Shown here: one piece after another, positions 21,712 to 50,000 of the stretch
Layout of the letters: the number at the start of each line of letters is the position of its first letter
How positions within the stretch are numbered: position 1 is the stretch's first letter
Assembly (NCBI RefSeq): GCF_000003815.2
Contig: NC_049987.1
Span: 17,022,599-17,086,598, forward strand
Source of the DNA: Branchiostoma floridae
Lineage: Eukaryota; Chordata; Leptocardii; Amphioxiformes; Branchiostomatidae
Length of the DNA stretch: 64,000 nt
Direction: 5' to 3'
Program-made: the position numbers and the translations under genes
Notes under the pieces: model-generated
What the model was told of the DNA's origin: nothing
Database searches by the model: none
What the model saw: the letters and a program-made list of their open reading frames with translations, nothing else

Positions 21712-22095
21712 TGCCCTTTCAAATATTCTCTTGTTTTGCTCAATGGTTAATGGACTTAGCTCGTAGGATTAAAGAGTAACATAAACGGATGTTGATGTTC
21801 TAGTTTTAATAGTATCATCTTGACTCGCTCTATATTTTCTGTTTTATGCGACCTAGCATATATATTCCGTGTGTAAAAAAAAATATACATTGAAACACCT
21901 GCATAGGAGTCTGCGAAATCTGAAATATAAAATGCACATGGACCGTTGTTTACAGATATGTATATTCATACAGGGATAGACGGATACATGCAAAGATAAA
22001 CGTTGGAAATTACCTATATTAGACCTTCTTCGTCTACAGTTAAAATTGCACGTATACATATATGTATATGCCATATGGTCATTTGATATCCTCTT
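21712..22095 (+). repeat. duplicated segment, copy 1 (upstream of the opsin)
   Basis: CTCGTAGGATTAAAGAGTAA, GTTCTAGTTTTAATAGTAT, GATAAACGTTG and TTAAAATTGCACGTA recur in the same order at 25545-26360 in opsin intron 1. This copy ends about 670 bases before the opsin start codon. Confidence 0.75.
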
Positions 22096-22766
22096 TCATA
22101 TACATGTACATATACATGTATATAAAAATACATGTACTTTTTTTCTCTGTAAACTTGGCATTGCAAAGCGTTCAAAATGCTAATGTCTTTTTTACGAACC
22201 CCACACTTAGTTATGAGTAGATTCACCAACATACAAATGTAACTAAAAAAACTTACTCCCAGTTTGTTGTTTACTTGTCTTTGAATACTTTGAGCTGGCA
22301 TGTAGGTGCTCTCTGATTGGTTGTGATGCTGACCATGATTGACAGCTAGCCGAGCGCGAGGCTCTTGAAATGAAATATGCCTATTTGATGACGTAAGTGA
22401 ATGTATCGCCACTACATATTTGGCGGGCGCAGGAAACCAGCATTCTACCTTTGCCCACCGTATCAGTAAGTGGCTGTTGCGTTTCGTTGCGGCCGGTAAG
22501 CTCAATTCTGATTTATTTCAATTATTTTATTTTCATTTCAACCAGGACAAATATTTTTCAGTTGCTTGATTTCATTGCGTGTTTTTTTTTTAATCATTAT
22601 TATTAAGTCGCTGTGTAAATCGCTGTGTACGGGAGACATTCTTGTCGCAGTCGGGCACAAGTTGTTGTGAAGACGCGTCAATCGAACGACATCGAGACGA
22701 CATAGAACGACAGACACTACCAGAGCTTTGTATAGCTGGGCTCCGGGAACTTGTCATCTTGTCATC
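22096..22766 (+). promoter_or_regulatory. opsin 5' flank and probable 5' UTR
   Basis: The region between the duplicated segment and the opsin ATG. A consensus donor (CA|GTAAGT, 22464-22469) and an acceptor-like TTATTATTAAG near 22600 could bound a 5' UTR intron, but nothing in the sequence proves it. No TATA box is obvious. Confidence 0.3.
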
Positions 22767-38276
<15,510 letters not shown>

Positions 38277-38445
38277 TAATTAACACCAAAATGAGTAGCA
38301 TACGAAGACACGACAAATGAGGTTCAAATTTACATATTTCTTTGAAAAGACAAATTGAATTGAATCATGAATTTTGTTGACCCACTGAAAGATACTGCTG
38401 GTATTTCTACAAAGAAATTCTGATAATGCAAAGTTAGCCACCTAT

Positions 38446-38620
38446 ACAGTAGACGCCGCTTAATTGTACGGTCTATTTGCCAGTGAATTTCGTGCAATTA
38501 TCCGACTGGTGCAATAATAAAGTTATCTAGCTGGACCACACCGGTTTGGGATTCGGGGATTCCGTGCAGTTAACAGAAGTGTGCGTTAATCCGTTGTGCA
38601 ATTAACTGGCTTCTACTGTT
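38446..38620. repeat. TIR element (MITE), copy 2
   Basis: Ends TACAGTAGACGCCGCTTAAT and ATTAACTGGCTTCTACTGTT; related to 7333-7513 in inverse sense. It contains AATAATAAAG. It lies in the possible opsin 3' UTR. Confidence 0.6.
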
Positions 38621-38830
38621 TCTGTATATGTTATTAACTACATGAAATATTCATGGTTATATATTTCAGTAGCGTCTGTGTTGTAACACACGTAATTCAT
38701 GGTGGGTTGAATATAAGCAAAATACCAAACATGCAAATGAGGAACTGATTTGCATACTTAGTGCAAAAAGGCGAAAATCCTTAATTATGATGGGTACTTT
38801 GTACATATGACACGTGTAAGTTGATTTAAG

Positions 38831-38836
38831 AATAAA
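38831..38836 (+). promoter_or_regulatory. possible opsin poly(A) signal
   Basis: AATAAA 555 bases after the opsin stop; the first canonical one clear of the MITE. Confidence 0.4.
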
Positions 38837-38969
38837 AATCACCATGCATAGATTATGTAAAAGTGTGCAAGTCATTTACATGAAATTTATTTCATGGATG
38901 TATGAGGTAGTCGGAATGTAATTATTATGTATGTTGTAATATTTTAGAACTGTGTCTCCAAGGATGCTT

Positions 38970-39480
38970 TTCATTACCTTTGCCAGAATGGCTAAGGTTA
39001 TGTTTTCGGTTTGGTGGTGTGGTTCTCCCCGTTTGTGAGCAGCATAACTCGAGAGGACTTCGATGGATGCAGCTGATATTTGGTGGGTGGGTAAGGGTGT
39101 GGAAGACGAAGGTCGAGTTCGATAATGGGCCTCCTAGCGGCTTGCTAAGGTACTGCAGCAGGACCTGCATGCTTGATATCTCGCGTTCCGGACATGCTGC
39201 GGTCGTGATTTTTGAGCGTTAGGGAGCCCTTAAAGCAGGGAGTGATTGCTGCGAGTTTGGGTCCCCTAGCGGCTTTCATGGAAGTGCAGGCGCCGGTTTA
39301 ATTGCAAACTTTTGTCTGCGGACAGCATAACTCGAGAAGACTTTGACGGATGCAGCTGGTATTTGGTGGGTGGGTAAGGGTCTGGGAAACGAAGGGGGAG
39401 TTCGATAATGGGCCCCCTAGCGGCTTCCCTTGGTACTGCAGCGCAACTTCTGGGTGTGTTTTTCCATCTTCTGAACATGG
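38970..39480 (+). repeat. dispersed repeat, AACTCGAG / CCTAGCGGCTT family, two units
   Basis: Units at 39042 and 39322 share AGCATAACTCGAGA, GATATTTGGTGGGTGGGTAA, GATAATGGGCC and CCTAGCGGCTT, about 280 bases apart. A lead-in CTTTGCCAGAATGGCTAAGG occurs at 38978 and again at 40751. Confidence 0.8.
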
Positions 39481-39889
39481 TATGGCCATGAGTTTCGGGT
39501 GTTAGATAGCTGTTGTGCTCAGGAGTTAGTGACATAAGTTTGGGCCCCCTAGCGGCTAGTGTAGGGATAGCAGGGGCATTCTTGTCGAAAACTTCTGAAG
39601 CTTTACAACCCCACTCCACCTTAGCAGCTGTCACCACAGTTGAGGAGTTCCTGGTCCATGAATTGGACTGGCCTATGATCAGTCAGTGCTGTGAGCAACC
39701 TGATATTTCAGAGGTGTAAAGGTCAGACCTTGCAAATGTGTTAGTTGACCCTTAGGCCATATGATCAACTTGGCAAGCCAAAATGATGGGCTTATGTACA
39801 TAACAACGGTCTTAGTCTGTATTCTTCTCCTTAATTCCTTTGAGTTTGAGAGGTAGGTACACTGTCATCTCTCTTTTCACTACATGGTC

Positions 39890-40140
39890 TCAATTTGAGC
39901 TGTCCTTGCAGTAGTCTTTTGAAAGCCATTTTCAGTCTCAAAGCCTTCATGCATTCAAGTCTGTCTCCAAAGAGTCAGCTTGAACTATGTAGAACATGTA
40001 TCTTACCTTTTATATCATATGGTTGTGAGATTTGGGGCAGAGCTAATTCAGAAGACAATTGCCCAGCAGAAATTACACGGAGGTGATTTTGTGGAAAATC
40101 TTTTGGGTGTACATAGAGATACAAGGAACATGAGGTAGTA
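39890..40140 (+). mobile_element. reverse transcriptase C-terminal remnant (non-LTR)
   Basis: LLKAIFSLKAFMHSSLSPKS, LELCRTCILPFISYGCEIWG and, after a frame break, FVENLLGVHRDTRN resemble the region after the RT domain in jockey/CR1-type LINEs. No catalytic domain remains. Confidence 0.6.
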
Positions 40141-40744
40141 GAGCAGAGCTTGGGACATTGTTCCCAATTGACTTACATATATTTAATGTACAGTCAAGTT
40201 GTGGCTACACTTCAACATTCGGACTTTTCAACACATCCTATCATATTGTGAGTAGGCGTGTTATCACTCTGTCATCAAATTGAATATGAACTGATGAACA
40301 GCTGTAAGGAATTCAGGTTACAAGGCGTAAGGGAAATTTGAAACGATATCGGTTACTTTTTTCTATGGATGTCTGAATTCACAGTTAGACAATAAGTACA
40401 TAATGTACATTGTTAAAAATGTGGTTGAAAGATATATATATCCAGACATGTTTTCATTGAATGTCTACAAAAAAGTAAAGAAGGGATTCTCCAGGGAATA
40501 TTATATAAAATTTTCTAGATAAATATGTGGTATGGTGGGCTTTGTGCAAATTTAGAAGTAGTGCCTACCCCCTTGCAATTGTGACAGGGTGGTGGAAATG
40601 GTACTTGTTTCTCGATGTTTTAAGCTTGAGGGTGACTTCTGAACAGTTTCATACAACTAAAATGCACATTTGTGGAGTTATGGTTTTGGAGCTGAGGGGT
40701 TGCCGCACAAACCTGGACAATAGACTAAAACCACTGCGACAATT
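40141..40744. other. intergenic, no gene recognised
   Basis: No recognised repeat or exon. Confidence 0.35.
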
Positions 40745-41640
40745 TTACCTTTGCCAGAATGGCTAAGGTTAGGTTTTGGATGTGTTTGTGTGTCTGTGTG
40801 TGTGTTAACAGCATAACTCGAGAAGCCTGGGATGGATCCTGATGATATTTGGTAGGTGGGTAGGGATCGGGAAACGAAGGTCAAGTTTGATAATGGACCC
40901 CCTAGCGGCTTGCTAAGGTACTGCAGCAGAAACTCAACTTTGGACGAAATAACTCTACAACATGTTGACGGATCGTCATGATTTTTGGTATGTAGATAGA
41001 ATGAGTGATGACTTACATAATGAGATACTAATTATGCACATCAACAGCTCATTTGCATAATTAATTAGGAAAATTTATAAATCCACAGCATTCCATGATA
41101 GGACTTTCAAACTTGTCACATATGTAGCTGGGAAGGAGAGAAATGGCTATAGATATCAATTATGCAAATGATGACCTCATTTGCATTATTAATGAGAAAA
41201 TATGAACATGTTGACGGATCATCATGTTTTTTGGTATTTAGGTAGCGTAAGTGAAGACCTACATAATGAGATACCAATTATGCAAATCAACAGCTAATTT
41301 GCATATTCAATTAGGAAAAGTACAAAAACCCACTGCATTTCATTATAGTACTTTCATCAAAGTTGTCACATATGTAACTGAGAAAGAGGGAAGAGAGTAA
41401 GGGGTGTATTTTATTAAAGACTGAAAGAGAATAAGTCAAGAATGGATCAAAGGATCATCATGATTTTTGGTATGCTGATAGCTTAAGTAATACTTGATAC
41501 AATTTGATATCGATTAATGGTAACTTGGGATCTAATTTGCATAATCAATGTTGAAATTTTATAAACCAACTCCAAGCATATGATTATAAAGAAAATGAAA
41601 TGAGTAACGCATTTGTCTACAGACATCATTCTACATAACA
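40745..41640 (+). repeat. dispersed and tandem repeats, same family as 38970
   Basis: One AACTCGAG / CTAGCGGCTT unit (40745-40935), then three tandem units of about 240 bases with GACGGATCRTCATGATTTTT, ACATAATGAGATAC and CAGCTCATTTGCATAATTAA at about 40965, 41210 and 41445. Confidence 0.75.
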
Positions 41641-43280
41641 AACCTTGTTATTTGGCAAAGGTATGTGTTCGTGGAACTCTAGTATTCTCACTGCTGTCTG
41701 TTTTGTTATGAAAGGTAGTGGGTGCGTTTTGTATTTCAAATGGAAGTAGAATTCTTTCTTCTGATTCAAAGTTTTTCTCTCATCATTTGGGATTTCCATA
41801 GTTTAATATGACGATTCTCCCTTGTTGAATTAAAGTTTGGCTTAAAGTATGATTGTATTTTCATTGCATCATAGATATCAGCTGTGACGTTTCTGCCATT
41901 CTTGCATAGCACACCAGAGACCTCTAGCGGATGTTTGTAAAGGTGCACCAGGCTTCAGGCGTTTTGTATGTGAGTCAAAACTTCAGCGCCTTTTAGTTTA
42001 TGATTACTAACGATACGATTGTGGGCCGTCTTTTTATGAGTTATGAAAAGCAACAACAACAACAACAACATCAACTACAAAGAAAAATCCAAGACAACGT
42101 TCTGGCACAATGACAATTTATTCAGACCCAAATACAGAGCAAATTTACACGTACTGGATTCCAATATAACTATCTAATAATCTTCTATTTAGTTGTATTT
42201 CAGACCTTATATGAAGACAAAACATTAAGATAAAGCATGAACAAATGGGTGATAGTATATTTGAAAAGCAGAATGTATGGTTTCCATTCGTGTGTCCTCG
42301 GGAGTTTCCGATCTCATTCGTGTATTGTTGGTAATCATCGGAAAACCCAAAACGTTTTCTTTCTGTGACTGCGAACGGTGCACAAGGGTTGGGAGAGAAT
42401 AATCCATACTGTGTATATCTCATATGAAATTACAACCGCCTAAATATTTCCCCATTCATCGTCTTCGAACATACACGGAGTGTTAATTTAGTTACGAACT
42501 GTTAAAAACATTTGCAGTTGGAACTTCAGGGGCTCTATTGTCCACAATCACATCTCATATATTTCAAATATATATTGGTCACTTCGTATTGCCAGATGTT
42601 CGATTGAATCAAAAACTAAACCAAATATGTTAACACGCTGTGGCACATGTATTTTCTATGGTCTAAACAAATGGGTAATATATTAAATATAAATACAGCA
42701 ACAGTATAGATAACGTTACATATATCAACATATTAGCGTTTTCGAAATCATGGCAAAGGCAGTAAAGTTGGTATCTCACAGAAACTGAGGCATGTTGGCG
42801 GCGTCGCTGCGTTCTTGAATTTGTGTTACAATTGATTTATATTGAGGATATCAGACCTTACAGATATAGAGAACTTACTGGTATGGCGTAAAAGACAACA
42901 AAATACAAAGCGTAAAAACAGTCGTTTTTTAAACGACGGAATTCGTTGAATGCTCTATCAAATCGCACGGCGGTAGCGACTTTGCCAACGTGTTGCAGTT
43001 TCAGCGGTCTCATGTGTTTCTCAAGTTTGACCAACGAAGTCTCTAACTTAAAGCTCATATGCTGAATTCACCGTCAGAATACAGGACTTGACAAATTATC
43101 CACGATTTCATTTTGGCTGGGTAGCAAACTAGAAGCACATCTCATACAAAACAGAGCAGGGATCTCCCCTACAAAATAAAAAATTGGTGCTCTCCTTATT
43201 GTATTATAATCCCAACACTGACTAGCTCATTGATTTTGAAGCAAAATAAGGATCTTATAACGAACATTTTGTATTGTTTC
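41641..43280. other. intergenic, no gene recognised
   Basis: An (AAC)n tract at 42051-42072. TTTATT at 42117-42122 would be a poly(A) signal on the minus strand but lies 1.8 kb beyond the GST stop. Confidence 0.35.
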
Positions 43281-43285
43281 TTTAG

Positions 43286-43448
43286 AATGCAAATTTTAAA
43301 GAAGATTTATGAAAAAGACAAAATGCTGGAGATTTCGCCCTCGGAGGAGGACCGTGCGTTTCTCGCCTCGAACAGCGTGCGCACCACCGGAAGCTTTCGT
43401 CTCGCAAACGGTCGATACCATTTGAAACGGCCGATGTCTTGTTGGTGA
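43286..43448 (+). CDS. possible orphan terminal exon
   Basis: TATTGTTTCTTTAG looks like an acceptor and is followed by about 53 codons (MQILKKIYEKDKMLEISPSE, ending RPMSCW) and TGA. The composition looks coding, but no partner exon or family was found. It may be a fragment of a mobile element. Confidence 0.25.
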
Positions 43449-43595
43449 ACTTTTTCTCACAAATTTCTTAACCATTTTTCAAGACATTGTCGTGTGATTG
43501 TAATTTTTTTTTACTTCTTCACTAATTGTTATCCCCCAAAAGTTGTGATACGCTAGAATATAACATCGACCTGTCAGCGATATGGCAACGAACTT

Positions 43596-43845
43596 TCAAA
43601 TGGAATCGACCATTTCAAACGGCACCGACAGTTTCAAATGGCATCGACCGTTTCAAGTAGCATTGGCCCTTTCAAATGACAACGACCGTTTCAAGTAGCA
43701 TTGACCCTTTCAAATGGCAACGACCGTTTCAAGTGGCATTGACCCTTTCAAATGGCAACGAACGTTTCAAGTGGCATTGACCCTTTCAAATGGCAACGAC
43801 CGTTTCAAGTGGCATTGACCCTTTCAAATGGCAACGACCGTTAAC
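43596..43845. repeat. 38-bp minisatellite
   Basis: About six units of GTTTCAAGTGGCATTGACCC + TTTCAAATGGCAACGACC; the first units are irregular. It lies 120 bases past the GST stop. Confidence 0.88.
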
Positions 43846-43965
43846 GATTTGAAAATCTAACTCACAGATGTGGCCATTAGACTCATGGGGAGATCCCTGC
43901 AGACTAACGTTGAATTTTGGAAAGAAACTGGTCCCATTGTTACAAACAGGCGTTTTCCTTGGATC

Positions 43966-44082
43966 TTACGAAAGGATGCCCTGCACTAGTTCCACATATT
44001 TGTCGTCTGCAGGCGGCTTGCGGTGACTGGAGTTGAGATATTTGGCCAGGTTGGGCACTTCACGCATGTAGCTTAGAAAGTC
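43966..44082 (-). CDS. GST exon 6
   Basis: Acceptor TTTATTTTCAG; 38 codons DFLSYMREVPNLAKYLNSSH through VQGILS and TAA. Confidence 0.94.
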   Translation of the reverse strand, partial: DFLSYMREVPNLAKYLNSSHRKPPADDKYVELVQGILS

Positions 44083-47000
44083 CTGAAAATAAAATAAAAG
44101 AGAGATAGATTCTAATTTGACTTAACGAGCGATGTATTAGGACAATGTATTGGTTATACAACATTAGAAGTTATATACTACATGTACATCTTTTGTACTT
44201 CTAAGTAGTCTTGCTGCCTTGCAGTTCCTTTAATTCTCGCAAAGGGGCGCGAGGTAATCATCACACTGGTCCACCCGGTCGGTATTCGGTGGTACCGTGG
44301 TGGCGCTCTGCACACAGAACTGATAAAGATGTTTGGACGCTGAAAGAACTGGGAAACGTTATGCCGGTACTGTCATCATGCTCTTGAATATAAATGAGGC
44401 TCAACACGAAGGCACTTCTCTGATTGTCTGACACTTGGATTGTGGCCGCGCCCCTTATACCGTCTTTCTCACGACTAAAAAGGCAGGGTCGATATCCTAA
44501 GGCTTCAGGCGAGAGTCAATCCTGTGTGGAAGGATGGATATTTCACTGATGCATGAGATCTTCAAACTCATCCATGATATTAACGCCAACGTGCGGAAAC
44601 GCCTTACCACTGCAGCTGAAACCCCACTTAACGCATCATGCCAAATAGTAACATTTCAAAAGTAATCTCCTGATAAAGTGCCTCTGACTCTCAACCACTT
44701 ACCAACACCGCGAGAAACGCTCACTAAGCTCCAAATGGAACAATTCTAGCGTAATGGTACTAGCTCTCAGCCCAGAGCCGGTCCAAAACAATCGCTCAAG
44801 CCTTTCAATTGTGTTAGAAGAGTCATTGGTCTAGCACGTAAAATGCGGATCAGTAAAAGGGTATTACTCTCGAGAGGCCTTGTTCCTAGGTGTATGACTA
44901 CTTCAGGCTAGAGAAAAGTGTGAGTAGCCATTAGCTTGGGAGTTAACGCTGTTCTGCGTCGCTGAGCACTGCACTTTTCAGACACAAGTCCCGGTGAAAT
45001 TCTAGCTGTCATGATGGAGAATTGCTAGCGAGGTGTAAAGATCCCATGATCACCAAGTTTGCGTTGCGGAAAAAGTCGTAAAATTGCAGTAACATTAGGC
45101 TTAAAAGCAGACTTTGTTCAACAACAAAGGTCTTTGCGTCTTCTACATCGACCGATCCACACTAACAGTAAAGACATAAACGTCCATTTTTGAATTAGCA
45201 AATTTTGCCAACTTTCTTTGATAAAAAGGACTGGTACATGCTTAGTCTAATCCATAAAGTTTTAGGTTTCACAAATACACACAATAGAACAATAAAACAC
45301 AATAAAACACGTCACAAAGTGTTAGTAATACCCTTAACTATGTCTTTACGAAAGCAAAATGTGTAGTACTGGTATTTTTTTAAGACTTAGTTGAGTTTTG
45401 AGTTCTCCACGTTGAAACAACAAAAAAACACCTTTTTTTTAACAACAAAGAACGCTTGAAAAACGGATCAAATGTGTTTGGCCCCCACCTCCAACTTGGA
45501 ATAATCCTCCAGTGCGTAGGGATACAACTCCGATATGGTGAGAAGCGGTTCCAACAAGGCCACATCAGCAAACGTCATGCCCGTGCCGACCAGGAAACCC
45601 GTCCCGTTGTCATCAAGGGCCTGCAAAAAGTTACGGGGAAACATTGTCAGAGGCGGCGGCAGGAAATTTCGTCTGGGGGGGCGAACTTTTACTGACAGAA
45701 TTTTGCAGCACACGCTAACGTAGCGCAGGCGCTACCCGTCGCGCCGGAGGCGCGACCACCCTAGGGGGGTCCGGGGGCATGCTCCCCCGGGAAAATTTGA
45801 AATCTAGATCCTCTAAAACGGCATTTCATGCGTTTTGACGGGCAAATTTTGCTGCCAGACTAAGCTAAGTTTGATGGCAATTCTGTTAGAAAGACACATG
45901 GTTTTAGTGAGGGCGATGCCCACAAAATATTTTCACGATTTCGAGTGCCGAAGGTGCGAGCTGTTGCAAGGTTGGTCTTTGGAAATTTTGAAATCTGCAC
46001 CCTCTGAAACGACATTTTCTGTATTTTGAGGGACAAGTTTTGCTTGCAGACTATGCTAAATCTTATGCCATTTTTGTCAAAGAAAGAGATGTTTGAGGGC
46101 GATGACCTAAGCTACCACGCACAAATTTTCACCATGTCGTTGTGAGCGCCGGAGGCGTAAGTCATCGCTAGGGAGGTCCGGAGAAAATTTTAAAATCTTG
46201 ACCGTCTGAGACGTCATTTCCTGAATTTCAGTGGCACATTCTGCTTGTAAACTAAGCTAAGTACGATAGTACAATTTCTATTGGTTTAAAAGATTTTTCA
46301 GAGCAATGCTCCCGCAACATATTGTCCTGCGTCGAAGGCGCAGTCGTCACAAGGGAGGTCTGGCGAAATTTTGAAATCGGGACTCTCTGAAACGCCATTT
46401 CTTGCATTTTCAGGGGTAAACTATGCTGTTAGACTAGCTTGATTTTATGAAATTTCCATCATCAAAAAAATACACAAGGTTTCAGCTTGATTTTTTGGGG
46501 GGGCGACGCCCCCCCAACATATTTTCCGGGGGGGCAGCTGCCCCCCCGGTGCCGCCGCCACTGATTGTAGAACATGCGACATGCTATGTTGCGTACTTCT
46601 GTGCTTAGTCTCATGCTAACACGCCTTATGTGGCTTCTTGAGGTTTATGGGCAAAGTTATCAACCAAGGATTCAAAAGTTCGTTATTTTGAATTCTCTAA
46701 AACTGTCTTAGAATAGAACGCGATGGCATCAAATACTGTAGGGGCATTGTCACTAGAAAGCTTTACAACAACGCTTGTAGCTAGATGTTAGGCATGATAT
46801 GTCGTTTAGTGTCATGTAACCTTCGAAGCTGGTGTGTTACGCCGAAGGGCGGTTATACCGGCTATATAGATACAGATACAGAAACTGGTGTGTTACGCCG
46901 AAGTGCGGTTATACCGGCTGAACAGATACAGGTACAGAAGCTTGTGTGTTACGCCAATGGCACGCAGTTATACCTGCTAAGCAGAGGCTGGTGTGTTACT

Positions 47001-50000
47001 TCGAATTACTGTTATACCAGCTATAAAATTTAGATATAGATACAGAATACTTCGAAGGGCTGTTGTCGATTGTTGGCTATACAGATACAGATACAAAAGC
47101 TGATGTGTTTTGACGAAGAGCGATTATACAGAAGCTGGTGTGTTACACCAAAGGGTTGTAATACCGACTATATACGTATACTTAAATATGTACAGATACA
47201 TGCTATAGATTGACCTGCTCGAATATCGGCAGCCATCTCGGCAGCACGTTGTCCTGTATCTCATCCTCTGCTGCCGACCGGTCCGGTGCGAAGGGGAGGG
47301 CGTTGAAAATCTCGTTAAAGTCCCGCGCGCCTTCAGCCAACATGTCACACCTGAAAGAATAGGATTTATAGTAATAAGTTTATTTGCAAAATCACGCCCG
47401 AGGGCTAATTGCAGGTACAGTCTCAAAGTAATTAAAGTATATAACAAAGTGGAATTTGTGTTTTAATAAAAATATAGGCTCTTGGAGATCTTCTAAATGG
47501 CAAAAGTTCGGCGAAATTGCGGAAACAGTTTGGAACACAATAAGAGCGACGACATAAAAGATTAAAGACATACCAGTAAGTACTGTTCTTCAAAAATCAT
47601 CACAAGTTTAAAAAAAAATGACAACTTTCTCAATATTGTGTAAATGTCATGACTTCATATCAGATGTTCTTCTGGGACACAATGCCATCAACCCAAAACA
47701 TACTCAACGCAATATTATGGTTCACTAAAACGACGAATGTATGTACATACATATGTCAAACCCTACATCTGATTTAAGCAATGTCATCATGCTTTGTCCA
47801 GTTGTAGAGTTTGATTTAACTGTAAATTGCATTTCCACGGATGTGTAGCCTTCACCAATGTAACGGAAACCCTAATACAGTAACATATTCAGAAACTCGG
47901 AGAGCACCTGTGTTCTAATGGTGTAAGCAACCTCGCCGTTATGAGTGCGCATATATACAGTGTGATGTAAGTTTATTTTTATTTTTTTATTGCAACATTA
48001 ATACAGTACAAAACATAGTGGTGCCCCCACTCAAGCACACAGGCTTATATTAAAGACACCACTAGACAAAACAACAACACAACATAGGACAAAAAAGATG
48101 AAACGGGTACGGGAACGCCTAATTCTAAAAAGAAACGGACGGATAAACTTATGTTACCAATAGTAAATGATAAGGATAGTCAAAAAGCAATTATTAAAAT
48201 CGTTTTGTTTCGGATAAATATGATTGAGTTATGGAGAGAGTTTGGGAATTCGAATTTACATCAGATGTCAGTAAAGCCGATCCTGATGTAAGTTTGAATC
48301 TATTAATTTGTAAACAGTCTTTTATCTAGATGTGCTGGCCACGTGGATATAATTTTCGTCTCAGGGGATTTGACCTCTGACCTTACCCCCAATCCAACAC
48401 AGACCCTATGTATACATATGGGATTACGTTTAGGGTATGATATCTGTGAGAATTGCGTACTTAGCCGACTCCACGTTGTTCTTGCCATAGAGAGCAGCCC
48501 GTCTGGCAATATGGCGGACGATAGCTCCCACCTGGACCAACTTTACACCGTTTATCTCCAGCAGAGGCAGTTGGAGAAACAACAGGTCTCCACCTGGAAC
48601 AACAGTAAGGAATTACAAAACGTTACCGAACTAAAATTTTCAAAATTCCAATCCAGAGGGAAATCGAAACTTACTCCTAAATATTGACAATCAGTGCAGT
48701 CTTCGTAAAGGGAAGAATTATTTATTGCTTTCTCACACGTCACGATACCACGTGACCGGCATGCAAGTTAAGCCGTGGCCGGCACACGAGATAACACGTG
48801 GCCGGCACGTGAGATAACACGTGACTGGTACGTGAGATAACACGTGAAAGGCAGGTGAGATAAAAAATGTCACCAATGAAAAGTCACAGAGTAACTGGAA
48901 GATTTGAGTCTGTATCGCCTCCGGGTCAACAGAACGATCTATCATCACCCACGTATACAAACAGTATATATGATATGCAAAACAGTTCAACTTACCTTCC
49001 CGAAGCTTTTCTAACTCGTCTTTCGTTTCAACGTATTTCTCATCGAACTGAAAAAGAAAGAGAAAAAATACATTCCAAATGTTTCGTACATTATCCATGT
49101 TTTGCACCGTATTTAATGAATATTTCTTATGTAGCTATTAACGCAATTTATAGATATACATTTGATACAATGAGCTATTAATTTGCCTTAATCATTGAGA
49201 GTAATTACACCGAGGTTAAAACCACTTACTCTCAGTAAAAGTATGCTTTTATACCTGTTTTCTACTGTTGTTAGTCCGTGATCATTGTATAATGGATAGG
49301 AGGGAAATGGATATCATTACTAGGAAGGGCACTTGGCTATGTTGAAGCACATTTCAGAGTAGAAATCTATGGCTGTTTCTCCAGAAATTGAATACTTTTA
49401 TCTGGGTCAATGAGTTCACGTTACATGTTTTCTTCAATGCGACAGAGTCGTTTCAACTGAGAACGACAAATATATTTGATACGTTTCTTGGGATATTCTA
49501 AAGACGAACAGTTAATTTGATTTAATCGTGGACCTCATTTACACGCAGATTACATGCTAGTCTATGCTACAGAAAACTGTATTTCTGTTAACACCACACA
49601 ATACATATGTCTACCAAAATGTTAGGAATTTCATCCTACACTGCACACAGAAAAGAAATCAAACCCAATAGCACCCGCTTCAGATTAGAAGTAGCGCAAT
49701 TAGCCTTCGAGCATGAATTTGCAATAAAGATTATAATCATTAAAGTTTATCACCGCATTTGGTGACTATTGAAGTGTGGTTAATTTGTGGTTTACGAAGT
49801 GTTATTAACAATAGGAGAATGTATAACATTTCAACAAAGGAAAATCCTTTAGCAGTGATCGGTGTCAGAAGTTCGAATACTCTTCATGACAAATTGCATG
49901 CATGTATACAGTTCCTAGTGGAATATATAGTCAAACTACGAAACACATATGCAGTTCCAAGGAAACCTGCCAGAGGGCACCAACGTATTTCGTAGCAGAA

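Noticed and set aside
44820-44880. Helix-turn-helix-like reading LARKMRISKR
   Set aside because: Too short, surrounded by stops, no DDE motifs nearby.
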